Assembly (NCBI GenBank): GCA_024511395.1
Contig: JANELJ010000163.1
Span: 1 to 5,280, forward strand
Length of the DNA stretch: 5,280 bases
From: Gammaproteobacteria bacterium
GTDB lineage: Bacteria > Pseudomonadota > Gammaproteobacteria > GRL18
Reading direction: 5' to 3'
The stretch's first letter is position 1; each line of letters starts with the position of its first letter. Below the pieces are notes generated by a model, which saw only the letters and a program-made list of their open reading frames with translations, did no database searches and had not been told where the DNA came from. A program made the position numbers and the translations under genes. Below are positions 1 through 5,175 of this stretch, in pieces.

Positions 1-277
1 ATGGATGGATTCACGGCGTCTTCAGCAAGAAGCATGACAGACAGATACGGATTCTGCATATAAATCATGATTAAACCTAAATTAATCAGTTGAACCTTTT
101 AGAACTTTTTTTGCCCAATTGATTTAGATATTGAGTAATTGTTTTTCTAATTTGACGGTTTTTAAGTTAGAATTCCAACTCACTACAAAACAGGCCTGTT
201 ATAGTTAATATGCAGGTTCCAGAACGACCTCTTAATGAGATTTTAATCATTAACCTGAATAATTGAGCTGCAAATTT
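1..277. other. Left intergenic region and dacA leader
   Basis: No complete gene is visible here. All three + frames of the first 65 bases end quickly (stops at 35-37, 61-63 and 63-65), so at most a gene tail could be present, and I recognise none. Positions 6-12 (TGGATTC) and 34-41 (ATGACAGA) have the spacing of the dispersed repeats that give 'MDSR' type translations in many bacteria, which is only a suggestion. From about 64 to 277 the DNA is AT-rich. TTGACG at 152-157 is a fair -35 hexamer, but no good -10 follows at 16-18 nt. TAGAAT at 168-173 and TATAGT at 200-205 resemble -10 boxes without a matching -35. The dacA promoter is expected here but I cannot place it. Confidence 0.4.
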
Positions 278-1426
278 ATGAAACGGATTCTTACTTACTT
301 TTTTACCCTGTTACTGTGTTCCCTGTTTACCATTAATACTCTGCAGGCTGCCCCAAAAATTATTCCCAAGGCACCGGATATTGCAGCAAAGTCCTATATT
401 CTAATGGACTACAACAGCGGCAAAGTTATTGCCCAGAAAAATCCCGATATGCCTGTGGCTCCAGCCAGTATTACCAAGGTTATGACGGCTTTTGTGGTTT
501 TTTCCGAGCTGGAAGAAGGCAATATCAAACTGGACGACCTAGTTACCGTCAGCAAAAAAGCTTGGAAAACCCCCGGCTCCCGGATGTTTATTAATGTTAA
601 CAGCAAGGTATCTGTAGAAGATCTGCTGCAGGGTATGATTATTCAATCCGGCAATGATGCCTCTGTGGCCCTGGCAGAATATATTGCTGGCAGTGAGGAC
701 ACCTTTGCGGCTCTGATGAACCAGCATGCCCAGGAACTGGGGATGAAGAATACTAATTTTATCAACAGTACCGGTCTGCCTGACAAGGCCCATAAAACCA
801 CCGCCAGAGATCTGGCTATTCTGGCCCAGGCTTTAATAAAACGATTTCCTCAATACTACAAATGGTATTCCACCAAAGATTTCATCTATAATAAAATCAA
901 GCAGTCCAATCGCAATACCCTGTTATGGCGTGATAAAAGCGTGGACGGCGTGAAAACCGGTCATACGGAAGAAGCCGGTTATTGTTTGCTGGCTTCAGCC
1001 AAACGCAATAATATGCGTCTAATCTCCGTGGTACTGGGTACCAGCAGTGCCAATGCCCGGGCCCAGGAAACTCAGAAACAGCTTAATTTCGGGTTCCGTT
1101 TTTATGAATCTCATATTATTTATCCTGCTCAGAAAACCCTCAAAAAAATCCGTATCTACAAGGGCAGTAAAGAACAACTGGCCGTTGGCGTAGCCAATGA
1201 TATCGCCGTTACCATACCGCGCGGACAGTATAAAAATCTGAAACCGGCCATGACCATGAATACGCCTCTGGAAGCACCGGTCAGTAAAGGTCAGAAACTG
1301 GGTTCAGTTAAAATAACACTGGACGGGAAGGTACTGGCCAGTTCCCCATTGATTGCCCTGGAAGATATTCCCGAAGGCAGCCTCTGGCAACAGGCCAAAG
1401 ACAGTGCCTTAATGATGCTGGAGTAA
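278..1426 (+). CDS. dacA: D-alanyl-D-alanine carboxypeptidase (PBP5/6 type)
   Basis: This low-molecular-mass penicillin-binding protein removes the terminal D-Ala from peptidoglycan pentapeptides at the outer face of the inner membrane. All three active-site motifs of the S11 serine peptidase family are present: SITK (Ser64, Lys67), SGN (124-126) and KTG (226-228). A signal peptide covers residues 1-24 (MKR, a hydrophobic run, then LQA before APK). The peptidase domain spans roughly 30-260 and a PBP5 C-terminal beta domain about 280-370. The last 17 residues can form the amphipathic helix that anchors this family to the membrane. The length of 382 residues is normal. The ATG at 278 is preferred over the in-frame TTG at 263, because it puts the basic MKR directly before the hydrophobic core; a weak GAG lies 10 nt upstream. 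It is the first gene of the operon and its end carries the ribosome site of dat. Confidence 0.97.
   Translation: MKRILTYFFTLLLCSLFTINTLQAAPKIIPKAPDIAAKSYILMDYNSGKVIAQKNPDMPVAPASITKVMTAFVVFSELEEGNIKLDDLVTVSKKAWKTPGSRMFINVNSKVSVEDLLQGMIIQSGNDASVALAEYIAGSEDTFAALMNQHAQELGMKNTNFINSTGLPDKAHKTTARDLAILAQALIKRFPQYYKWYSTKDFIYNKIKQSNRNTLLWRDKSVDGVKTGHTEEAGYCLLASAKRNNMRLISVVLGTSSANARAQETQKQLNFGFRFYESHIIYPAQKTLKKIRIYKGSKEQLAVGVANDIAVTIPRGQYKNLKPAMTMNTPLEAPVSKGQKLGSVKITLDGKVLASSPLIALEDIPEGSLWQQAKDSALMMLE
1420..1423 (+). promoter_or_regulatory. Ribosome binding site of dat, inside dacA
   Basis: GGAG lies in the last codons of dacA, nine nt before the TTG at 1433. It supports TTG as the start of dat, since no in-frame ATG exists near the conserved N-terminus, and it suggests translational coupling to dacA. 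Confidence 0.65.
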
Positions 1427-1432
1427 GCTGCC

Positions 1433-2308
1433 TTGTCTGAACCCGTGGTTTATTTAAATGGCCGCTATGTGGCGCTTAGTGAGGCTCATATTTCCATACT
1501 GGATCGGGGGGTTATTTTTGGTGACGGTATTTATGAAGTTATTCCCGCCTATGGCGGCCATCCCTTTCGCCTGCAGCACCACCTGCAGCGACTGGCTAAC
1601 AACCTGTCAGAAATTCGCATTAACAACCCGTTAACACCGGAGCAATGGCAGACAGCCATTGCTGCCGTTATTAAGCACAATCAGCTGGATGATCAGTCTA
1701 TATATCTACAGGTTACCCGGGGGGTAGCCCCACGGGATCACCGTTTTCCTGAACAGTCACAGCCTACGGTGGTCATTATGACTTCTGAGCTGAAAACCGT
1801 TTCTGAGGAAAAAGTGAAGCAGGGTGTTAAGGCTGTTACACTGCCAGATAACCGCTGGCTGAACTGTCATATTAAGTCCATCTCTTTACTGCCTAATGTA
1901 TTATTACGCCAACAGGCCCAGGATCAGGGGGCTGATGAAGCCATTCTGGTTCGGAACGGCCATGCCATTGAAGGTGCTGCCAGTAATATTTTTATAGTTC
2001 AGCAGCAGTGTATTATTACCCCGCCCAAAAGCCCTATGTTATTACCGGGTGTCACCCGGGAGCTGGTCGTACAGATCGCTCGTAATAAAAATATCTGCCT
2101 GAAGGAGCAGCCCATCAGCGAGTCCGAACTCCTGCAGGCCGATGAAATCTGGCTGACCAGTTCCACCAAAGAGGTTTTACCCGTCACCCGGCTTAATGAT
2201 AAAATCATTGGTCGAGGCCGCCCAGGCCCGCTCTGGCAGGAAATGTACCGCTCCTACCAGGACTATAAACAGCATCTGCGCAGCGGTCACCCCCTGCCGG
2301 ATTCATAA
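1433..2308 (+). CDS. dat: D-amino-acid transaminase (class IV, PLP)
   Basis: A fold-type IV PLP aminotransferase of 291 residues, the usual family length. It is expected to interconvert D-Ala plus 2-oxoglutarate and D-Glu plus pyruvate in the cytoplasm. Visible landmarks are DRGVIFGDGIYE (24-35), with Tyr34 in the substrate-binding position, and the catalytic lysine Lys148 in CHIKSISLLPN. EGAASN (180-185) is the cofactor-binding Glu segment and the LPGVTRE loop is at 204-210. The PRDH segment (100-103) matches the Arg-x-His carboxylate trap of the Bacillus D-amino-acid enzyme (Arg98, His100), which favours Dat over IlvE or PabC. The start is TTG, six nt after dacA, with a good ribosome site. 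Next to a carboxypeptidase that releases D-Ala, the likely role is supplying or recycling D-amino acids for the wall. Exact substrate range cannot be read from sequence. Confidence 0.92.
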   Translation: MSEPVVYLNGRYVALSEAHISILDRGVIFGDGIYEVIPAYGGHPFRLQHHLQRLANNLSEIRINNPLTPEQWQTAIAAVIKHNQLDDQSIYLQVTRGVAPRDHRFPEQSQPTVVIMTSELKTVSEEKVKQGVKAVTLPDNRWLNCHIKSISLLPNVLLRQQAQDQGADEAILVRNGHAIEGAASNIFIVQQQCIITPPKSPMLLPGVTRELVVQIARNKNICLKEQPISESELLQADEIWLTSSTKEVLPVTRLNDKIIGRGRPGPLWQEMYRSYQDYKQHLRSGHPLPDS

Positions 2309-2329
2309 ACTGATTATTGATCCATTACT

Positions 2330-2333
2330 GAGG
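2330..2333 (+). promoter_or_regulatory. Ribosome binding site of ybeD
   Basis: GAGG lies five nt before the ATG at 2339. It is within the 30 nt gap after dat, where no terminator hairpin is seen, so readthrough transcription from dacA-dat is likely. Confidence 0.6.
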
Positions 2334-2338
2334 TAACT

Positions 2339-2638
2339 ATGAGTGACAAGCCGCTGCAACCCGATGATGAAAGTATTGATAAGGATCACCTGCTTCATTT
2401 CCCCTGTGAATTTTCACTTAAGGTAATGGGTGAAGATATTGATAATTATGCGGACTATGTCCTTACTGTCTGTCAGAAGCATGTGGATAATGTCGATCCG
2501 GCCAATGTCAAAACCCGGCCCAGCCGCAATGGCAAATACCTAGCGGTTACCGTAACCTTTACCGCCACCAGTCGTGAACAGCTGGATAATCTGTATCATG
2601 AGCTTAATATTTATGAACATACCAAAATGGCTCTTTAA
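2339..2638 (+). CDS. ybeD: DUF493 / YbeD family ACT-like protein
   Basis: A small soluble protein of 99 residues. From LLHFPCEFSLKVMG (18-31) onward it follows E. coli YbeD (87 residues): the FP..F..KVMG block, a central helix ending QKH, the VKTRPSRNGKYLAVTVT strand pair (57-73), and the closing LYHELN....MAL. The first 17 residues are an acidic extension not present in E. coli YbeD. The family has an ACT-like fold resembling amino-acid-sensing regulatory domains, and no biochemical activity is established. It commonly sits between dacA and lipB, as here, which has led to proposals of a link with lipoate metabolism. The gene has an ATG start with a good ribosome site and ends three nt before lipB, so the two are probably translationally coupled. 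Confidence 0.93.
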   Translation: MSDKPLQPDDESIDKDHLLHFPCEFSLKVMGEDIDNYADYVLTVCQKHVDNVDPANVKTRPSRNGKYLAVTVTFTATSREQLDNLYHELNIYEHTKMAL

Positions 2639-2641
2639 TCC

Positions 2642-3316
2642 TTGCCTGAACCACACACTTTAGAACCCGCTACTATAATAGTCCGCACCCTAGGACTGCA
2701 GGCTTATGAGCCTATCTGGCAGGCCATGCTGGATTTTACTGAGCAGCGCAATCCAGATACCCATGATGAAATCTGGCTGCTGGAACATCATCCAGTATTT
2801 ACCTTGGGCCGTAACGGTAAAAAAGAACATATTCTGTCTACATCAGATATTCCAGTTATCCCTATTGACCGCGGCGGTCAGGTGACCTATCACGGTCCCG
2901 GCCAGTTAATTGCTTATCTGCTAATTGATATTAAGCGCCAAGGGATGGGTGTGCGCCACCTAGTCAGCCAGATTGAACAGAGCATTATTGATACCCTAGC
3001 TGAATATGATCTACAGGCCAGTGCCCGAAGGGAGGCTCCCGGTGTTTATATAAACGAGGCCAAAATCGCAGCACTGGGTCTGCGCATTAAAAAAGGCTGC
3101 AGTTTTCATGGCCTGAGTCTTAACCTGAATATGGATTTAAGCCCCTTTAAACAGATCAACCCCTGCGGTTATAAAAATCTTGAAGTCGTTCAGCTTTGTG
3201 ACTATATTGAAAAGGTAAACCCTCAACTGTTGCAACAACAACTGACTTTCCACCTGGCCAGAAACCTCGGCCACAGCGCACCTGAAAAGACACTTGTCTG
3301 GAAAGAAGGACTCTGA
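2642..3316 (+). CDS. lipB: Octanoyl-ACP:protein N-octanoyltransferase
   Basis: LipB moves octanoate from acyl carrier protein to the lipoyl-domain lysine of 2-oxoacid dehydrogenases and the glycine cleavage H protein, in the cytoplasm. LipA then inserts sulfur. Diagnostic blocks are DRGGQVTYHGPGQ (76-88), the catalytic Lys141 in AKIAALGLRI, GCSFHGLSLNLNMDL (152-166) and the catalytic Cys175 in INPCG. The length of 224 residues is normal. An in-frame TAA lies only six nt before the TTG at 2642, and no ATG or GTG occurs before the conserved IIVRTLGLQ strand, so TTG is almost forced as the start. No strong ribosome site precedes it, consistent with coupling to ybeD three nt upstream. Unlike in many Gammaproteobacteria, lipA does not follow within the window. 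Confidence 0.97.
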   Translation: MPEPHTLEPATIIVRTLGLQAYEPIWQAMLDFTEQRNPDTHDEIWLLEHHPVFTLGRNGKKEHILSTSDIPVIPIDRGGQVTYHGPGQLIAYLLIDIKRQGMGVRHLVSQIEQSIIDTLAEYDLQASARREAPGVYINEAKIAALGLRIKKGCSFHGLSLNLNMDLSPFKQINPCGYKNLEVVQLCDYIEKVNPQLLQQQLTFHLARNLGHSAPEKTLVWKEGL

Positions 3317-3322
3317 AATTTT

Positions 3323-3763
3323 ATGGCTGAAAATATTATTGTAAGAAAGGCAAACCATGAAGATCTGGATGGCATACTGACTTTGCTTAACCGTCCTGAA
3401 GCCGATAACGTGCATGCTCTGCAGGGACATGATGCCAATACTATTTATCAGTCCATTCTTGAAGACAGTAATTATTTTCAGATTATTGCCACTTCTGAAC
3501 AGAACCTGATCGACATGCTGACCCTGGTCATTATTATGCAAATGAGCCATGAAGGCAGCAGCAGTGCTCTTATTACCGATCTTATTATCCAGGACTCTGA
3601 TCAGGAAACCGCTTTTGCCTTATTAAAATATGCTACCGATCTGGCAGAAGAATATGGTTGTTTCAAGACCATATTGCACTGCAACAATCCGCAGGAAGAA
3701 ATCACCTCCGCCTGTAAAGAACTGGGCTTTAAAGGCGATAGTGGGTGTCTTGTTTTAAATTAG
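3323..3763 (+). CDS. GNAT-fold protein, acetyl-CoA loop degenerate
   Basis: A protein of 146 residues with the layout of a GNAT N-acyltransferase: the opening strand and helix IIVRKANHEDLDGILTLL (5-22), central strands around 51-72, the core strand SALITDLIIQ (81-90), the helix ETAFALLKYATDLAEEYG (95-112), the strand FKTILHC (114-120), and the typical final CKELGFKG (131-138). It resembles single-domain acetyltransferases of the GNA1 type. The oddity is residues 91-96: where active enzymes have Q/R-x-x-G-x-G/A to hold the CoA pyrophosphate, this protein has DSDQET. It may therefore be inactive or have a different role. The substrate is unknown. Its ATG is six nt after lipB, with GAAGGA inside lipB 12 nt upstream, so it is probably the last gene of the operon. 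It stops with TAG, so TAG is used as a normal terminator here. Confidence 0.72.
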   Translation: MAENIIVRKANHEDLDGILTLLNRPEADNVHALQGHDANTIYQSILEDSNYFQIIATSEQNLIDMLTLVIIMQMSHEGSSSALITDLIIQDSDQETAFALLKYATDLAEEYGCFKTILHCNNPQEEITSACKELGFKGDSGCLVLN

Positions 3764-3771
3764 TTTTCATC

Positions 3772-3784
3772 CGTCTATTAGACG
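3772..3784. repeat. Small inverted repeat after the operon
   Basis: CGTCTA at 3772-3777 and TAGACG at 3779-3784 are perfect inverted copies with one base between them; a real hairpin would use the outer four pairs. It lies eight nt after the GNAT stop codon and just before the larger hairpin at 3791. Its role is unknown. Confidence 0.4.
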
Positions 3785-3790
3785 TTTAAC

Positions 3791-3813
3791 GTCCCCCTTT
3801 GAAAAAGGGGGAC
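3791..3813. terminator. GC-rich hairpin between convergent genes
   Basis: A perfect 10-bp stem, GTCCCCCTTT at 3791-3800 against AAAGGGGGAC at 3804-3813, with a GAA loop. It sits between the + operon (ending 3763) and the - gene (ending 3832), where a bidirectional terminator is expected. Neither side has a clear T-run (TTAACC on +, GTTAAACG on -), so it is not a classical intrinsic terminator. Closely similar C5-G5 hairpins occur as dispersed palindromic repeats in many bacterial genomes, so it may be a repeat that also ends or stabilises transcripts. Confidence 0.55.
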
Positions 3814-3831
3814 TTAACCGCCGCAGCAAAA

Positions 3832-4452
3832 TTACAGGTATTTTATATAACGCTCCGATTCCGCATCAGAAACAGGAGTAAATCCGACTTTCTGCAAATA
3901 CAGTTGATGTTCTTTATCTGAGGCGCTGGCCGTTAAGGTGTTTATTCCTTTTTCCTTAAAAAATTCCAGGTGTTTCTGATAATAATACGTCCCCAGTTTA
4001 AAGTCCCGGTATCTGGGTGTGACGTAATCCAGCTTGATATCAAACACACCACCGTTTAAAACCCCAACCAGAAGACCGGCGATATTATTATCGCGCAGCA
4101 TATAAAAAGAACAGTCATCCGGTTTTAAATTATCTATAGCGGTCTGCTTTTCTATCTCCTCTTGGTTCACATTCAGAAAATGCTGAAAAAATTCAGATTC
4201 CTACATGGCTCTGAGAATTTTAAAGTCTTCCTTGGTGTTATAAATTTTATAGATAAAATACAGATTTATACAGGCAATACCCAGATTCATAAATACTGTG
4301 GGCAGAGAATCAATCAGCCAGGCAAAGGTTGCAAATAAAATACATCTAAGCAGATTAATCCATCTCAATTTAAGTATTGATATCATTATCAGGGATATTA
4401 GCACCACCAGGGATGCCAGATAGCCGAACCATTCCACCCAGTTAAAACTCAT
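3832..4452 (-). pseudogene. YgjV-type membrane protein fused to GNAT-like domain, amber-interrupted
   Basis: One frame of 207 codons on the - strand, interrupted by a single TAG at 4201-4203 (codon 84). Codons 1-83 encode about three membrane segments (roughly 8-28, 34-52, 53-70) with YgjV-like features: the GYLASLVVLISL start, LKLRWINLL, and PTVFMNLGIACINLYFIYKIY. After the stop the same frame continues ESEFFQHFLN into a soluble GNAT-like domain with LDYVTPRYRDFKLG (141-154) and the closing YLQKVGF. From memory, YgjV-family proteins of about 200 residues with this two-part layout occur in Vibrio and relatives, so this is probably one broken gene. The ATG at 4452 has AGGA six nt upstream. The GTG at 4168-4170 could restart the second half but has no ribosome site. 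Nonsense mutation is favoured; readthrough or a sequencing error remains possible. TAA ends the frame at 3832-3834. Confidence 0.75.
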
Positions 4453-4458
4453 AAAACA

Positions 4459-4462
4459 TCCT
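4459..4462 (-). promoter_or_regulatory. Ribosome binding site of the ygjV-like gene
   Basis: On the - strand AGGA lies six nt before the ATG at 4450-4452. It fixes the start of the membrane protein and shows the 5' end of this gene is intact, unlike its interior. Confidence 0.55.
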
Positions 4463-4484
4463 GTCTGAATAACAACCCATTAAT

Positions 4485-4515
4485 AAAAATACCCGTTAAA
4501 AATTATACTTAACGG
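4485..4515 (-). terminator. Putative intrinsic terminator of the barrel gene
   Basis: Read on the - strand, CCGTTAA (4515-4509) and TTAACGG (4499-4493) form a 7-bp stem with a 9-nt loop, followed after three nt by TTTTT (4489-4485) in a T-rich stretch. It overlaps the final codons and the stop of the outer-membrane protein remnant and lies upstream of the ygjV-like gene. The stem is short and AT-rich, so strength is uncertain. If it works, the ygjV-like gene is a separate transcript. Confidence 0.4.
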
Positions 4516-5110
4516 TATAGATGGCACCGGCTTCATAGCCATGTTATTCCAGTTTATTATTAGCATAACGGAATTGTACTTCGGTCGTTATTTTTTTATT
4601 ACCGTGCCACCACAGAGCAAGAGCTCCGTTAGTACCCGTACTTGCGCCATCACCGATCCGGGTTCCGTCATCAAACTTGTAATGCTCTCGATCACGGTCA
4701 AATTCATATTCATGTCATTGCGACAGCACCATATCCAGTCCCTGAAAGGTAAAATTATAATTAAATACCCAGCCAGTCATATAACCATTCCAGCTGGTAT
4801 AATAGGTACTGTTCTGATAATGCCCGCCTAAAAAGGGCTGAAACCATAACCCACTGTTATTGGTATAATTATAAGCAATACCGGGAACAAAGTTATTAAC
4901 ATAAAAATCTTTTTCTTTCAGATAATAATCCTGCACATGAAACAGCCAGTTAGATTCACCAAGTTTAATATTCAGCTTGGGCTTAATGACAAATCGCCGG
5001 TTATCAGGTGGATTACCGCTCCAGCTTTTACCCGGATTTTCTATATCGGAAACATAGGTATGATCTTTAGGAGTTGAAATGAAGCCAATTTGATGATAAA
5101 TAATTGTTAT
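4496..5110 (-). pseudogene. Outer-membrane beta-barrel protein, N-terminus lost, two internal stops
   Basis: One - strand frame of 205 codons reads as the C-terminal part of an outer-membrane beta-barrel: alternating hydrophobic and polar residues rich in Tyr, Trp, Phe and Asn (for example LWFQPFLGGHYQNS and MTGWVFNYNFTFQGLDMVL), ending in TVKYNF with the C-terminal Phe typical of barrels recognised by the BAM complex. The frame is broken by TGA at 4715-4717 and TAA at 4544-4546, with barrel-like sequence continuing after each in the same frame. Upstream it is closed by TGA at 5111-5113, and there is no start codon context, signal peptide or first strands. A channel of the KdgM or Tsx sort is possible, but I cannot assign the family. 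It is probably a dead remnant truncated near 5110. The piece between 4715 and about 4936 stays open by itself but is unlikely to be a gene. Confidence 0.68.
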
Positions 5111-5140
5111 TCAGGCAATTATTTAGTTCAACCTGAATAA
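5107..5140. repeat. Inverted repeat at the barrel-gene breakpoint
   Basis: TTATTCAGG (5107-5115) and CCTGAATAA (5132-5140) are a perfect 9-bp inverted repeat around a 16-nt AT-rich centre. It lies exactly where the barrel reading frame ends on its upstream side. It could be a mobile-element end, an operator, or a weak hairpin; there is no T-run for a terminator. Confidence 0.5.
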
Positions 5141-5146
5141 TACCGT

Positions 5147-5175
5147 TTTAAGCCTGACTTCAAGCCAGGTTTAAA
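5147..5175. repeat. Inverted repeat, second hairpin of the cluster
   Basis: TTTAAGCCTG (5147-5156) pairs with CAGGTTTAAA (5166-5175) over 10 positions with one G-T pair, leaving a 9-nt loop. On the - strand it overlaps the stop codon of the possible transposase tail, so it may mark the end of that transcript, although no T-run follows. Confidence 0.45.

Noticed and set aside
263..277. TTG at 263 as the dacA start
   Set aside because: It adds five residues before the basic MKR of the signal peptide and has no ribosome site; the ATG at 278 fits the family better.
278..322. Lipoprotein signal in DacA (LLLC at residues 11-14)
   Set aside because: There is no small residue before Cys, the hydrophobic core before it is too short, and a normal LQA cleavage site follows.
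3137..3550. - strand open frame across lipB and the GNAT gene
   Set aside because: It is a shadow of two well-supported + strand genes.
4168..4170. Independent GNAT gene starting at GTG 4168
   Set aside because: No ribosome site precedes it, the N-terminus would be abrupt, and the same frame extends upstream into the YgjV-like part across one TAG.
4201..4203. Stop-codon reassignment (TAG read as an amino acid)
   Set aside because: The GNAT gene at 3323-3763 ends with TAG, and the neighbouring remnant carries TGA and TAA as well, so general decay explains the pattern better.
4541..4831. + strand open frame of 96 codons
   Set aside because: It is antisense to the barrel remnant, has no ribosome site and no recognisable protein features.
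252..5141. Exact 12-base match AACCTGAATAAT at 252-263 and 5130-5141 as element ends
   Set aside because: About one such match is expected by chance in a window of this size, and the flanks share nothing more.
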